A DNA stretch of 64,000 bases from the NCBI GenBank assembly GCA_041161065.1, contig JBEAVE010000040.1, positions 1 through 64,000 of the forward strand, written 5' to 3'. The stretch's first letter is position 1, and the number at the start of each line of letters is the position of its first letter. Made by a program: the position numbers and the translations under genes. This document shows positions 1 through 8,694 of this stretch, one piece after another. The DNA comes from DYRG01 sp041161065 (GTDB taxonomy: Bacteria > Pseudomonadota > Gammaproteobacteria > Beggiatoales > Beggiatoaceae). Below the pieces are notes generated by a model. It was not told the DNA's origin. It was given only the letters and a program-made list of their open reading frames with translations, and made no database searches.

Positions 1-54
1 ATTCCCCCGTCCGCGCTCGGCACAAGTTTAGATGACGACGAAGACGATCTCTAA
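1..54 (+). CDS. 3' end of a truncated unidentified gene
   Basis: Frame 1 is open from the window edge to a TAA at 52-54. It encodes only 17 residues, ending in the acidic tail LDDDEDDL. A terminator follows 20 bases later, which supports a real gene end. Too little is present to name a family; acidic tails are common on many unrelated cytosolic proteins. Confidence 0.55.
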   Translation: MPPSALGTSLDDDEDDL

Positions 55-75
55 CCCTTTAACTTAAAATGGATT

Positions 76-112
76 ATCCCCTTTCTTGCGTTAAGAAAAG
101 GGGATTTTTTTT
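76..112 (+). terminator. Rho-independent terminator
   Basis: A stem of about 12 pairs (ATCCCCTTTCTT against AAGAAAAGGGGAT, one bulged A) with a five-base loop is followed by a run of eight T. It ends the transcript of the gene at the window edge. Confidence 0.85.
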
Positions 113-145
113 GACTTTTTATTTGAATATCTGAGAGAAACAGTT

Positions 146-1348
146 ATGGCGCGCAAAATAATAGGTGTTGCAATATTATGCACTCTTTCCTTTGTGAAAG
201 CAGAAGAACATGAAGAACACGAAGAACATCACAAAAGCCCATTTGAACCTAACATTAATGTCATTTTAGAGGGACGTTATGCCTATTTCAAAAATGATTT
301 GAATAATTATCATTTGGCGGGATTTCCAGAAACCTATTACAGCTTATCGGGACAGGAAAATACTTTGGGAGAAAAAGGCTTTTCTTTAGGGCACAGTGAA
401 ATTATTTTAAGTTCAAATGTGGGAGATGATTTTTATGGGCAACTTACCACCGCATTACACGTTGATGAGGGTAAAACAACCCTTGAAGTGGAAGAAGCCT
501 TCGCAAAAACGTTAAATAAAGCATACAATTTAACCGCTAAAATGGGACGTTTCTATTCAAAAATAGGCTATCTTAATCAACAACATAAACATCATTGGGA
601 TTTTGCTGATGAACCGTTAATTTATCGAGGTTTGTTCGCCAATCAATATACTGATGATGGATTACAAATAGAGGCGCGACTTCCTATTGGATTTGATATG
701 AATGTGGGTGGAGAACTCTTAAAAGGAGGGCATTTCCCTTCAGCCGGAGAACATGACGGCGTGGGTGCTTATACGTTGTTTGCAAAAATAGGCGAGCATT
801 TTAATGAAGAAAACCATTGGCAGGCAGGGTTATCTTATTGGAAATCAAATAACATACAACAACGCCCTTTGATAATGGGATTTTCTTTTTCTGGAAAAAC
901 CCAACTTATCGGAGCAAATATTGTTTGGAAATACACGCCCTCTCCGCATTCAAAACAGCAACATTTCATCTTTCAAACAGAGCTTTTTGAACAACGCAAT
1001 GATGGCTATTATGGGGAGGAAACCTCTCACGCCTTTTACAAACAAACTCATCGCGGCGGATATTTCCAAACAATTTACCAGTTTCTACCGCGTTGGCGGA
1101 TAGGAATGCGTTATGATTGGGTGCAAAGTTCTTATACGGATAATGGTTTGCCGCGTCAATGTTGTGTGATTGGAACAGAAACCGGACAGCGGGCAAGCAT
1201 TATGTTAGATTGGTCAAATCACAAACACTATCGTTTTCGATTACAATTCAATCGTGATCGCTCTTACTCTGAACCCGATAACCAACTCTTTTTACAATAT
1301 ATTTACAGTTTTGGTTCTCACGCCGCCCATTCTTCTGAGCATTTCTAA
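146..1348 (+). CDS. His-rich outer-membrane beta-barrel protein (porin-like)
   Basis: This 400-residue protein starts with a signal peptide (cleavage near residue 19, after VKA). A short His/Glu-rich segment follows (EEHEEHEEHHK, about residues 20-30). The rest alternates polar and hydrophobic residues with many aromatics and ends in a barrel-like strand region. There is no TonB box or plug domain that I can recognise. The His/Glu tract suggests capture of zinc or another transition metal at the cell surface, but that is inference. It stands alone after a terminator and is convergent with amtB. The start is preceded by a weak GAGAG ribosome site. Function is unproven. Confidence 0.7.
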   Translation: MARKIIGVAILCTLSFVKAEEHEEHEEHHKSPFEPNINVILEGRYAYFKNDLNNYHLAGFPETYYSLSGQENTLGEKGFSLGHSEIILSSNVGDDFYGQLTTALHVDEGKTTLEVEEAFAKTLNKAYNLTAKMGRFYSKIGYLNQQHKHHWDFADEPLIYRGLFANQYTDDGLQIEARLPIGFDMNVGGELLKGGHFPSAGEHDGVGAYTLFAKIGEHFNEENHWQAGLSYWKSNNIQQRPLIMGFSFSGKTQLIGANIVWKYTPSPHSKQQHFIFQTELFEQRNDGYYGEETSHAFYKQTHRGGYFQTIYQFLPRWRIGMRYDWVQSSYTDNGLPRQCCVIGTETGQRASIMLDWSNHKHYRFRLQFNRDRSYSEPDNQLFLQYIYSFGSHAAHSSEHF

Positions 1349-1366
1349 CATTCTGATGCAACCTAT

Positions 1367-1395
1367 AAAAAAAGGGTGACTTAAATAAGCCACCC
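1367..1395 (-). terminator. Terminator downstream of amtB
   Basis: Read on the minus strand, GGGTGGCTT pairs with AAGTCACCC (one mismatch) around a four-base loop and is followed by a run of seven T. It lies about 170 bases past the amtB stop. A second short hairpin, CTCCCC with GGGGAG at 1527-1544, lies nearer amtB but has no clean T run. Confidence 0.65.
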
Positions 1396-1561
1396 AAAGC
1401 TACTGACGATGTAGCCAGGAGAACACAAGGAAATCTTTTTTCAGATCAGAACAAACTATTTAGGTTTTTAATTGAGTTGAGGATTGATTTATTTATTTGA
1501 AGGGTTTGATTTAAGTTTGGAGGAAACTCCCCATTGCTGGGGAGGAAATTCAAAGAGAAAA

Positions 1562-2935
1562 TTACAAGATGTAACCGCGTTCGTCGTGAAGAGCCATGTC
1601 TAAGCCTTCGGTTTCTTGTTCTTCGGTGACGCGCAATCCGATAATCACGTCAATCACTTTCAATAACACGAAGCTAATCAATGCGCTGTACACTAAGGTT
1701 ACGCCCACGCCGACGAATTGTTTAACGACTTGCGCGCCCATTGATACGCCTTCGGCTAAGCCTGTGCCGCCCAAACTGGCATCGACACACACCCCCGTTA
1801 AGATTGCGCCCAATATTCCGCCGACCGCGTGAACACCAAAGACATCTAACGAATCATCATAACCAAATGCGCGTTTCAGTTTGGTTGCCGCGAAGAAACA
1901 CACCACGCCCGCCGTTAAACCAATCAACAATGCGCCCATCGGACCTGCTGTGCCGGAGGCGGGGGTAATTGCCACTAATCCTGCGACTGCGCCAGAAGCG
2001 ATGCCTAACACGCTGGGTTTGCCGTGAGAAAGCCATTCACTGAACATCCACGCTAAAGCTGCCGCTGCCGTTGCAATTTGGGTCACTGCCATTGCCAACC
2101 CTGCCGTGCCATTTGCGCCCACTGCGCTGCCGGCGTTGAATCCAAACCAGCCCACCCACAACATCGACGCGCCGATCACTGTGTACGTTAAGTTATGCGG
2201 GGGCATTGCCATTGTGGGAAAGCCTTTGCGTTTGCCCAACACGAGCGCAGCAATTAAACCCGCGACCCCTGCGTTAATGTGGACGACCGTGCCGCCGGCG
2301 AAATCTAAAACTCCCATCGTTTGCAACCAACCGCCGCCCCACACCCAATGCGCAACGGGCACATACACTAAGGTGAACCACAATCCCATAAACCACAACA
2401 TCGCAGAGAATTTCATGCGTTCAGCGAATGCCCCGACAATCAGCGCAGGGGTAATGATCGCGAAGGTCATTTGAAAGGTCATAAAGACCAATTCAGGAAT
2501 CGCATTGGGATCGGTGGCGACGGGTTGTTGTAAGCTGGCAGCCGTCACGCCCGCAAGAAATGCTTTACTCAATCCGCCGAGCCAATCGTTAATCGCGTCG
2601 CCGCCCGTGAACACCAAACTGTAACCATACAACATCCACAAAATAGTCATGAGTGACGTGATGGCGAAACATTGCATAAGAACGGAAAGCACGTTTTTTG
2701 CGCGCACCATACCCGCGTAAAACAATGATAATCCGGGGATTGTCATGAACAGAACGAGCGCGGTGGCGGTGAGCATCCATGCCGTGTCACCGGTATTGAG
2801 CACGGCGGCGACGGGGGCGGGAGCGGCAGGGGCAGCGGCGACCGCTTGCTGAGCGGCTTCCTCAGCGAAAGCTGCCAACGACAATCCTGCGCCGCCAACA
2901 GCCGTTGCCCATCGAGATAACATCTGCGGTTTCAT
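1562..2935 (-). CDS. amtB: Ammonium transporter AmtB
   Basis: This 457-residue inner-membrane ammonium channel of the Amt/Mep/Rh family has a cleavable signal-like N-terminus, an Ala/Pro-rich linker to about residue 45, and then the eleven-helix core. Family hallmarks are visible: the SLFYAGMVRAKNVLS segment, VAHWVWGGGWL with a pore histidine, the GGTVVHINAGVAGLIAAL helix, and FGVHAVGGILGAILTG with the second pore histidine. It is the last gene of torF-glnK-amtB, with a GGAG ribosome site before its ATG. GlnK would block the channel when nitrogen is plentiful (known for the family). The operon promoter suggests nitrogen control. Confidence 0.97.
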   Translation of the reverse strand: MKPQMLSRWATAVGGAGLSLAAFAEEAAQQAVAAAPAAPAPVAAVLNTGDTAWMLTATALVLFMTIPGLSLFYAGMVRAKNVLSVLMQCFAITSLMTILWMLYGYSLVFTGGDAINDWLGGLSKAFLAGVTAASLQQPVATDPNAIPELVFMTFQMTFAIITPALIVGAFAERMKFSAMLWFMGLWFTLVYVPVAHWVWGGGWLQTMGVLDFAGGTVVHINAGVAGLIAALVLGKRKGFPTMAMPPHNLTYTVIGASMLWVGWFGFNAGSAVGANGTAGLAMAVTQIATAAAALAWMFSEWLSHGKPSVLGIASGAVAGLVAITPASGTAGPMGALLIGLTAGVVCFFAATKLKRAFGYDDSLDVFGVHAVGGILGAILTGVCVDASLGGTGLAEGVSMGAQVVKQFVGVGVTLVYSALISFVLLKVIDVIIGLRVTEEQETEGLDMALHDERGYIL

Positions 2936-2955
2936 AAAGCATTTCTCCTTGTTAA

Positions 2956-3294
2956 TTACAGTGCTTGGTTACCGGTTTCACCCGTACGAATACGGATCAC
3001 TTGCTCAAGGGAATACACAAAGATTTTCCCGTCACCGATTTTGCCGGTGTTTGCCGCTTTGATGATCGATTCCACCACGCGGTCGATTAAATCTTCAGAT
3101 ACTGCCACTTCAATTTTCACTTTAGGTAAAAAATCAACGACATATTCTGCTCCCCGATACAATTCCGTATGCCCTTTTTGGCGACCAAATCCTTTCACTT
3201 CGGTCACGGTCACGCCTTGCACGCCGATTTCCGATAAGGCTTCACGAACATCATCAAGTTTGAACGGTTTGATGATTGCGGTAACCATTTTCAT
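2956..3294 (-). CDS. glnK: Nitrogen regulatory PII protein GlnK
   Basis: The 112-residue PII signalling trimer binds ATP/ADP and 2-oxoglutarate and docks on AmtB. The whole family is represented, starting MKMVTAIIKPFKLDDVREAL. The T-loop carries Tyr51 in RGAEYVVDFLPK, the uridylylation site of proteobacterial PII proteins. The C-terminal signature TGKIGDGKIFV is present. Linkage to amtB identifies it as the GlnK type rather than GlnB. It is transcribed with torF (16 bases upstream) and amtB (20 bases downstream), with an AAGGAGAAAT ribosome site. Confidence 0.97.
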   Translation of the reverse strand: MKMVTAIIKPFKLDDVREALSEIGVQGVTVTEVKGFGRQKGHTELYRGAEYVVDFLPKVKIEVAVSEDLIDRVVESIIKAANTGKIGDGKIFVYSLEQVIRIRTGETGNQAL

Positions 3295-3309
3295 AACATT
3301 TCTCCTTGG

Positions 3310-4014
3310 TTAAAATTTCTTCGACACACCCGCTAAAATTCTCGAACCCGCTAAATTATTGGGATCATCTTTGTCTTTGATCGTGGTATCAGTGTACGTC
3401 AGCGCGAAACTTAACCCCGCAAAATCCTTCGATAAACCAATATTCCAGTCGGTGTAATCCTTGCTCGACGCGGCGGAAAATTTAGAACGTCCGACATTCC
3501 CGCTCAACGTAATGCCTTCAATTAAGGGATAACTTGCCCCAATGCTCACATAATGAGATTTGCCGCCGGCGGGGATTTTGTTGCTAAAGCTGTAGCCCAA
3601 TGTCAGGATTTTGTAGCTGGCTTTGGCGTAGATTTCGTTCATATTTGCGCCCGTTGATCCGGGATACGCATAACGAATCGCGCCCACATCGAGCCCGGTG
3701 CCTTCTAAAGTGCTTGATAAATCCGCGCCATTGAGACGATAACCGCCGTAATAATCGGTTTCCAAATTACCGCCGCTGCCGCTGACGTTCGACAACCATG
3801 TGCCCACATACACGCCGATCGGGTGGCTCAAATCGAAACCGCCTTGCACAGCGGCTTTTTTGTTGGTTTGGCTGATCCCGCGCCACACATAATCCGAAAC
3901 CACCGCGAAATTACCCGTTAGTTCAACATCACCAATCTTTTCAGCAGCATACACATTGCCGCACAATAAACCCACCATCGCCGTAGAAAGAATTGTTGTA
4001 GAGACAGATTTCAT
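3310..4014 (-). CDS. TorF family putative porin
   Basis: This 234-residue outer-membrane protein has a signal peptide cleaved near residue 23 (NVYA-AEK). It belongs to the TorF/Gcw_chp family (TIGR02001), recognised from VSDYVWRGISQTNKKAAVQGG and the following GVYVGTWLSN. The family forms small beta-barrels of unknown substrate. In many proteobacteria it precedes glnK-amtB, which suggests a role in outer-membrane passage of a nitrogen compound (inference). It is the first gene of the operon, and the sigma-54-like promoter lies about 60 bases upstream of its start. Confidence 0.9.
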   Translation of the reverse strand: MKSVSTTILSTAMVGLLCGNVYAAEKIGDVELTGNFAVVSDYVWRGISQTNKKAAVQGGFDLSHPIGVYVGTWLSNVSGSGGNLETDYYGGYRLNGADLSSTLEGTGLDVGAIRYAYPGSTGANMNEIYAKASYKILTLGYSFSNKIPAGGKSHYVSIGASYPLIEGITLSGNVGRSKFSAASSKDYTDWNIGLSKDFAGLSFALTYTDTTIKDKDDPNNLAGSRILAGVSKKF

Positions 4015-4071
4015 AATTAAGTGTCCTCGTTAATAGTTAAATCAATTTGAAAAATGATTTGCCCAGTTTTT

Positions 4072-4087
4072 ATCAATAACTATGCCA
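4072..4087 (-). promoter_or_regulatory. Sigma-54-like (-24/-12) promoter of torF-glnK-amtB
   Basis: The minus strand reads TGGCATAGTTATTGAT. Compared with the sigma-54 consensus TGGCACGN4TTGCW it keeps TGGCA at -24 and TTG at -12, but has GA instead of GC at the -12 dinucleotide. The predicted start site near 4061 leaves a leader of about 47 bases. The match is good but not perfect. Confidence 0.55.
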
Positions 4088-4180
4088 GTGCATTTTTGAT
4101 AATAAAACCAAACGGTTAGATATAAACGCGCCAAAATAATCCCTGTTTCATGCGCACAGAATGCTCATTTTGGACGTTCA

Positions 4181-4197
4181 TGCTTCATTCTAGTGCA
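4181..4197 (-). promoter_or_regulatory. NtrC-like enhancer site
   Basis: The minus strand reads TGCACTAGAATGAAGCA. It matches 11 of the 14 fixed positions of the NtrC consensus TGCACCAN3TGGTGCA. Its centre is about 115 bases upstream of the -12 element, the usual enhancer distance for sigma-54 promoters. Confidence 0.5.
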
Positions 4198-4211
4198 CTT
4201 TGACCACCGCG

Positions 4212-5462
4212 TCATGCTCTATTGTGCCAAATCATCAATCCAACTTTGCACGGTCTTTTCCATTGGTGAACCAATGTATTTATATAATTCAACGCTCTTT
4301 TCCCAATAATCCCGCGCTTTTTTTTATCTCCTTTCTTCTTATAAACAAGCCCTAAATTGGCATAATCTCGAGCAATGCCTTCTTTACTTTCAAGTTCTTC
4401 GTGGATTTTTAAGGCTTTTTGATAAAACTCAATTGCCTTGTCTAAGTCCCCTCGGGTGTTATAAACATTCCCTAAATTGCCGTAATTTGCAGCAATGCCT
4501 TCTTTACGTTCAAGTTCTTCGTTGAGTTTTAAGGCTTTCTCATAAAACTCAATTGCCTTATCTAAGTCCCCTTTTGTGAAATAAACATTCCCTAAACCGC
4601 TGTAATTTAGAGCAATGCCTTCTTTACGTCCAAGTTCTTCGTTGATTTTTAAGGCTTTCTCATAAAATTCAATTGCCTTGTCTAAGTCCCCTTTTGTTCT
4701 ATAAACATTCCCTAAATTGCCGTAACCCCACGCGATTTTTTCTTGATCATCGTGAATTTCTCCTAATTTTAACACTTGATTATAAGCGTGAATGGCGTTG
4801 TCCAATTCTCCAATGCGGAGAAATAACGTTCCTAATCGATTCCAGCCGTCGGCATTGTCGGGGTCTAATTGGGTGGCGCGGCGATAAGCCTTTAAGGATT
4901 CGTCGGTATTTTCGCCAAAGGTTAATGCGCCGAGATTGCGATAGGCTTCGGCGGTTTGTTGGGCGTGTTGTTCGCCTTGTTGGGCGGTGGCGAGAAAGCG
5001 TTGTTTCGCCAGTTCCGTATTGCCGTTCTTTAAGGCTTCTAACGCTGCGTCAATTTGGGCGCGCGAACCCACGACTTTTCCTGCGCTCAAATCTTGAATT
5101 GCAGTCGTCAAGGCTTTGATTTGTTCATCTTTGTTTTGCAAATCGGTTTGATGTTGTCTTTGTTGTGCACTCATTACCGTTTGAACAAGTTGATTGATTT
5201 CTTCGCCCGATAATCCAATGTTAATATCCCGACCCGCTACATTCACTTGATTATTCGAGCCGTCAATTTGAATGCTTTGATTAGAATTTTCTCGATGTTT
5301 GGATTTAGGTTTCCTCAAAAACCACCACCCACACAACGTGAAAAATCCCGACAACGCTAAAACCCCCACGCCACTAAAAACCCACTCTTTGTTTTTCTCT
5401 AAATACGCGAGCGTTTCATTTAACAACGTCACTATTTTTGAAATATCCGCTAACCAATCCAT
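4212..5462 (-). CDS. TPR-repeat membrane protein, C-terminus probably frameshifted
   Basis: The 416-residue reading has one membrane helix (about 28-49), then a basic linker and a short segment GSNNQVNVAGRDINIG. A Gln-rich coiled coil (about 85-125) and at least six TPR units from about residue 140 follow. The last four TPRs are nearly identical 40-residue copies (GNVYxTKGDLDKAIEFYEKAL). TPRs bind partner proteins; no enzyme domain is present. The last 35 residues after GDKKK look unlike a TPR protein. Adding one A to the eight-A run restores a normal tail (next frame, ARDYWEKSVELYKYIG and onward, ending LAQ) that stops at 4219-4221. A GGAAC ribosome site precedes the ATG. Confidence 0.75.
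   Translation of the reverse strand: MDWLADISKIVTLLNETLAYLEKNKEWVFSGVGVLALSGFFTLCGWWFLRKPKSKHRENSNQSIQIDGSNNQVNVAGRDINIGLSGEEINQLVQTVMSAQQRQHQTDLQNKDEQIKALTTAIQDLSAGKVVGSRAQIDAALEALKNGNTELAKQRFLATAQQGEQHAQQTAEAYRNLGALTFGENTDESLKAYRRATQLDPDNADGWNRLGTLFLRIGELDNAIHAYNQVLKLGEIHDDQEKIAWGYGNLGNVYRTKGDLDKAIEFYEKALKINEELGRKEGIALNYSGLGNVYFTKGDLDKAIEFYEKALKLNEELERKEGIAANYGNLGNVYNTRGDLDKAIEFYQKALKIHEELESKEGIARDYANLGLVYKKKGDKKKRGIIGKRALNYINTLVHQWKRPCKVGLMIWHNRA
4320..4800. repeat. 120-bp tandem repeats coding TPR units
   Basis: Four consecutive units of about 120 bases, each coding one 40-residue TPR, are close to identical at the DNA level. Each contains ACATTCCCTAAA, GCAATGCCTTCTTTAC and TTTTAAGGCTTT blocks. 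The similarity indicates recent duplication of TPR units, and such repeats can change number by recombination. Confidence 0.8.
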
Positions 5463-5589
5463 TTTTAGTTCCTAATTTTGTTTGCCAATCAAAAGTTTAT
5501 AATACCTTTCTTCAAATTACAATTGTCTTGGTTTATTCTCAAAAGACGTTTGGCGTTTATTCCGCGAAACCGAGCGTTGAATTAAAAAC

Positions 5590-5786
5590 AGCCATCATTG
5601 TAAAAACCATCATGGTTAATTGGCAGCTTAAAGTAAAGAAAGTTGTGAGATTTCTGCAGAAGAACTGGCAAAGGAAAAAGTGCGGGAACTTTACAAGGTA
5701 TTACGGTATTAAAAGAAGGATTTGAAGGAAATGAATATGTGTATCGAATTCAGGCTCAAAATGCTCAACATTTGTGCAATGCTTAA
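5590..5786 (+). pseudogene. Decayed remnant of an unidentified small gene
   Basis: Two adjacent frames read like a protein if joined by a one-base shift near 5695. The first is ESCEISAEELAKEKVRELYK, preceded by an in-frame TAA. The second is GITVLKEGFEGNEYVYRIQA and continues to a TAA at 5784-5786. No start codon with a ribosome site is visible. I do not recognise the family. The rest of this 560-base gap (5463-5965) shows nothing else I can support. Confidence 0.3.
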
Positions 5787-5952
5787 TCGCGGTTAAATTT
5801 CTAATAAAATTGAGTTGTAGTGACAGTGTTCATTTAGAGAAATAGTCATCGATAAAACAAAGAAAAGAACGCCCCGTTGTTTTGTGGATTTACACTTTTG
5901 TTTTCCCATTCTATTTTAACCCTTATATTCGGGAGTCATGAAATAAGCCTTT

Positions 5953-5997
5953 ATGAATAAAAACATTTCTCGTTACTAACGACTTAATAACGAGAAA
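5953..5997 (-). terminator. Terminator after dnaK
   Basis: A ten-pair stem (TTTCTCGTTA with TAACGAGAAA) lies 27 bases after the dnaK stop. Read on the minus strand it is followed by the T-rich TGTTTTTATTC. Confidence 0.75.
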
Positions 5998-6023
5998 ATG
6001 GGAATAAAATAAATCAAAAGAAA

Positions 6024-7976
6024 CTATTTCTTTTCTTTGATTTCTTCAAATTCAGCGTCGACCACGTCATCTTTTTTCTTGCCGCCGGCGTGAGCATTTT
6101 GAGCGGCTTGCGCAGCGTCGGTGAAACCAGCGGTTGGATCAACGCCCGCCGCACCGCCCGCTTGAGCGTACATTTTTTCTGCTAGTTTACTAGAAACTTC
6201 GGTTAAAGCCTTGGTTTTATTTTCAATCGCTTCTTTGTCGTCGCTTTGTAAAACATCTTTGAGTGCTTTAACGGCGGTTTCAATGTTAGATTTCTCGGAC
6301 GCATCAATTTTATCGCCCATTTCTTCTAACATTTTCTCAACCGAATGAATCATATTATCGGCTTGGTTTCTCGCGGTGATTAATTCATGGAATTTCTTAT
6401 CTTCTGCCGCATGAAGTTCGGCATCTTTCACCATGTTTTGAATTTCATCTTCACTCAAACCACTCGATGCGGTAATTCTGATCGATTGTTCTTTACCCGT
6501 TGCTTTATCTTTCGCAGAAACGTGTAAAATACCGTTTGCATCAATATCAAAAGTCACTTCAATTTGAGGAACACCACGACGTGCGGGAGGAATACCCATC
6601 AAATCAAATTTACCTAATGATTTATTTGCAGAAGCCATTTCACGTTCACCTTGTAAAACATGAACCGTTACTGCATTTTGATTGTCTTCCGCAGTAGAAA
6701 AAGTTTGCGATTGTTTAGTAGGAATCGTGGTATTTTTTGTAATCAATTTAGTCATCACGCCACCTAAGGTTTCAATCCCTAAAGAAAGCGGTGTAACGTC
6801 TAATAATAAAACGTCTTTAACTTGACCCGATAAAACCCCACCTTGAATGGCTGCACCAACTGCAACTGCTTCGTCTGGATTCACGTCTTTTCTCGGTTCT
6901 TTTCCGAACAATTTTGCAACCATTTCTTGGACTTTTGGCATTCTAGATTGACCGCCGACTAAAATCACTTCGTTAATGTCAGAAGTGCTTAAACCCGCGT
7001 CTTTTAACGCCATTTTACACGGTGCAATCGTTCTTTCCACCAATTCTTCCACTAAAGATTCAAACTTCGCACGGTTGATTTTCAAATTCAAATGTTTAGG
7101 ACCACTCGCATCGGCGGTGATGTAAGGTAAATTGATTTCTGTTTGTTGGCTTGAAGAAAGCTCAATTTTGGCTTTTTCAGCAGCTTCTTTCAAACGTTGT
7201 AATGCTAAAGGATCATTATGTAAATCTACGCCAGTATCTTTCTTAAATTCAGCGGCGAGATATTCAATTAAACGCAAATCAAAATCTTCACCTCCTAAGA
7301 AAGTATCACCATTGGTAGAAAGCACTTCAAATTGATGTTCACCATCGACTTCGGCAATTTCAATAATTGAAATATCAAAAGTACCACCACCCAAATCATA
7401 AACTGCGATTTTAGAATCACCGCGTTTCTTATCCATTCCATACGCTAAGGCGGCGGCGGTTGGTTCATTAATAATTCTTTTAACTTCTAATCCCGCAATT
7501 CTTCCCGCATCTTTGGTTGCTTGACGTTGAGAATCATTAAAGTATGCTGGCACAGTAATAACCGCTTCTTTAACTTCTTCGCCTAAGTAATCTTCAGCGG
7601 TTTTCTTCATTTTCATTAACACCCGCGCAGAAATCTCTGGCGGCGCCATTTTCTTACCATTTGCTTCAACCCACGCATCGCCGTTATCTGCGCCAACTAT
7701 TTGATAAGGCACCATTTTTATGTCGCGTTGAACCACATCATCTTGAAAACGACGACCAATCAAACGTTTCACTGCAAATAAAGTATTTTTAGGATTGGTA
7801 ACGGCTTGGCGTTTAGCGGATTGACCGACTAAGATTTCGCCGTCGTTCGCAAATGCCACCACTGATGGCGTGGTGCGCGCGCCTTCGCTGTTTTCAATGA
7901 CGCGGGGTTTGCCGCCTTCCATGATGGCGACGCAAGAATTCGTTGTTCCCAAATCGATGCCGATAATTTTTGACAT
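6024..7976 (-). CDS. dnaK: Molecular chaperone DnaK (Hsp70)
   Basis: This 650-residue cytosolic Hsp70 has the full architecture. The ATPase domain (1-385) shows IGIDLGTTNSCVA, VYDLGGGTFDISI and VGGQSRMPKVQ. The hydrophobic linker is VLLLDVTPLSLGIETLGG. The substrate-binding domain and helical lid end in the conserved acidic tail DAEFEEIKEKK. It works with GrpE, encoded 79 bases upstream, and with DnaJ, which is not in this window directly downstream, unlike in many relatives. A terminator follows dnaK. An AGAGGA ribosome site precedes the ATG. Control is likely by the heat-shock promoter before grpE. Confidence 0.99.
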   Translation of the reverse strand: MSKIIGIDLGTTNSCVAIMEGGKPRVIENSEGARTTPSVVAFANDGEILVGQSAKRQAVTNPKNTLFAVKRLIGRRFQDDVVQRDIKMVPYQIVGADNGDAWVEANGKKMAPPEISARVLMKMKKTAEDYLGEEVKEAVITVPAYFNDSQRQATKDAGRIAGLEVKRIINEPTAAALAYGMDKKRGDSKIAVYDLGGGTFDISIIEIAEVDGEHQFEVLSTNGDTFLGGEDFDLRLIEYLAAEFKKDTGVDLHNDPLALQRLKEAAEKAKIELSSSQQTEINLPYITADASGPKHLNLKINRAKFESLVEELVERTIAPCKMALKDAGLSTSDINEVILVGGQSRMPKVQEMVAKLFGKEPRKDVNPDEAVAVGAAIQGGVLSGQVKDVLLLDVTPLSLGIETLGGVMTKLITKNTTIPTKQSQTFSTAEDNQNAVTVHVLQGEREMASANKSLGKFDLMGIPPARRGVPQIEVTFDIDANGILHVSAKDKATGKEQSIRITASSGLSEDEIQNMVKDAELHAAEDKKFHELITARNQADNMIHSVEKMLEEMGDKIDASEKSNIETAVKALKDVLQSDDKEAIENKTKALTEVSSKLAEKMYAQAGGAAGVDPTAGFTDAAQAAQNAHAGGKKKDDVVDAEFEEIKEKK

Positions 7977-8055
7977 AGTTAAAATCCTCTTTTTTTAAGT
8001 TTTTCAGATAGGTTTGTTGGTGAGGTTAAGTGGGGGTGTGCGAAAATTTTTCAAG

Positions 8056-8661
8056 CTATTCCATTGCTTTAGCGATAATCACCCGCGCGGGTCGTAACAA
8101 CCGCCCGTTAAGTTGATAACCCTTTTGTTGGACGAAGATAATGGAGTTAGGTTCTTGATTTTCAACGGGCTGCATCGCAAGGGCTTCATGAAAATCGGGA
8201 TTAAATTTTTCGCCTTCAGGATTAATGGCTTGCACGCCTACTTTTTCTAAAACGCCACTTAACATCTTATAAATCAACGCGCTACCTTCACGCAACGCAT
8301 TAATGTCAGCATTTTCTTTTTGAGCGGCAGCTTGTTCCATTTCCATTGAATCGCAAACGGGCAATAATTCTAACGCCACGTTTTTCAAAGCAAATTTATG
8401 CGCATCTTCAACATCGCGTTGTAAGCGTTTGCGGGTATTTTCCATATCGGCTTGTTGACGTACAAAACGGTCTTTATAATCAGCGACTTGGAATTTCAAA
8501 TCAGCGATTTCTTGCTGTAATTGTTCAATCAAGTTGCTTTGATCATTTTCCTCTGAAATTTCAACAATATCTTCGATGGGTGCGGTTTCAGAAATAACGT
8601 CTTGTTCAATGATTTCAACAACGGGCTGTTCTTCAACGGGGGGATTGGTTTGTTCGATCAT
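8056..8661 (-). CDS. grpE: Nucleotide exchange factor GrpE
   Basis: This 201-residue dimeric exchange factor releases ADP from DnaK. It has an acidic disordered N-terminus (1-45), then the long coiled coil (about 45-110, IEQLQQEIADLKFQVADYKD followed by DMENTRKRLQRD). The C-terminal beta domain ends with KGYQLNGRLLRPARVIIAK, the family signature. It is first in the grpE-dnaK operon. GAGGAG lies ahead of the ATG, and a sigma-32-type promoter lies 34-61 bases upstream. Confidence 0.97.
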   Translation of the reverse strand: MIEQTNPPVEEQPVVEIIEQDVISETAPIEDIVEISEENDQSNLIEQLQQEIADLKFQVADYKDRFVRQQADMENTRKRLQRDVEDAHKFALKNVALELLPVCDSMEMEQAAAQKENADINALREGSALIYKMLSGVLEKVGVQAINPEGEKFNPDFHEALAMQPVENQEPNSIIFVQQKGYQLNGRLLRPARVIIAKAME

Positions 8662-8694
8662 GGTAACTCCTCTGTAAGCGATTGTGCGCTAAAA

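Noticed and set aside
1400..1450. A second riboswitch between the barrel gene and amtB
   Set aside because: The sequence has short complementary pieces but matches no aptamer core, and both flanking genes end there.
2106..2474. Plus-strand 122-codon frame inside amtB
   Set aside because: Low-complexity Pro/Thr-rich antisense of a certain gene; no start signal.
4320..4800. Regular 120-bp repeats as a CRISPR array
   Set aside because: The units are in-frame TPR codons without unique spacers, and no cas genes are present.
5438..5725. Plus-strand 95-codon open frame in the gap after the TPR gene
   Set aside because: It starts inside the TPR gene and has no ribosome site. The better protein-like text lies in other frames, so it is treated as a remnant instead.
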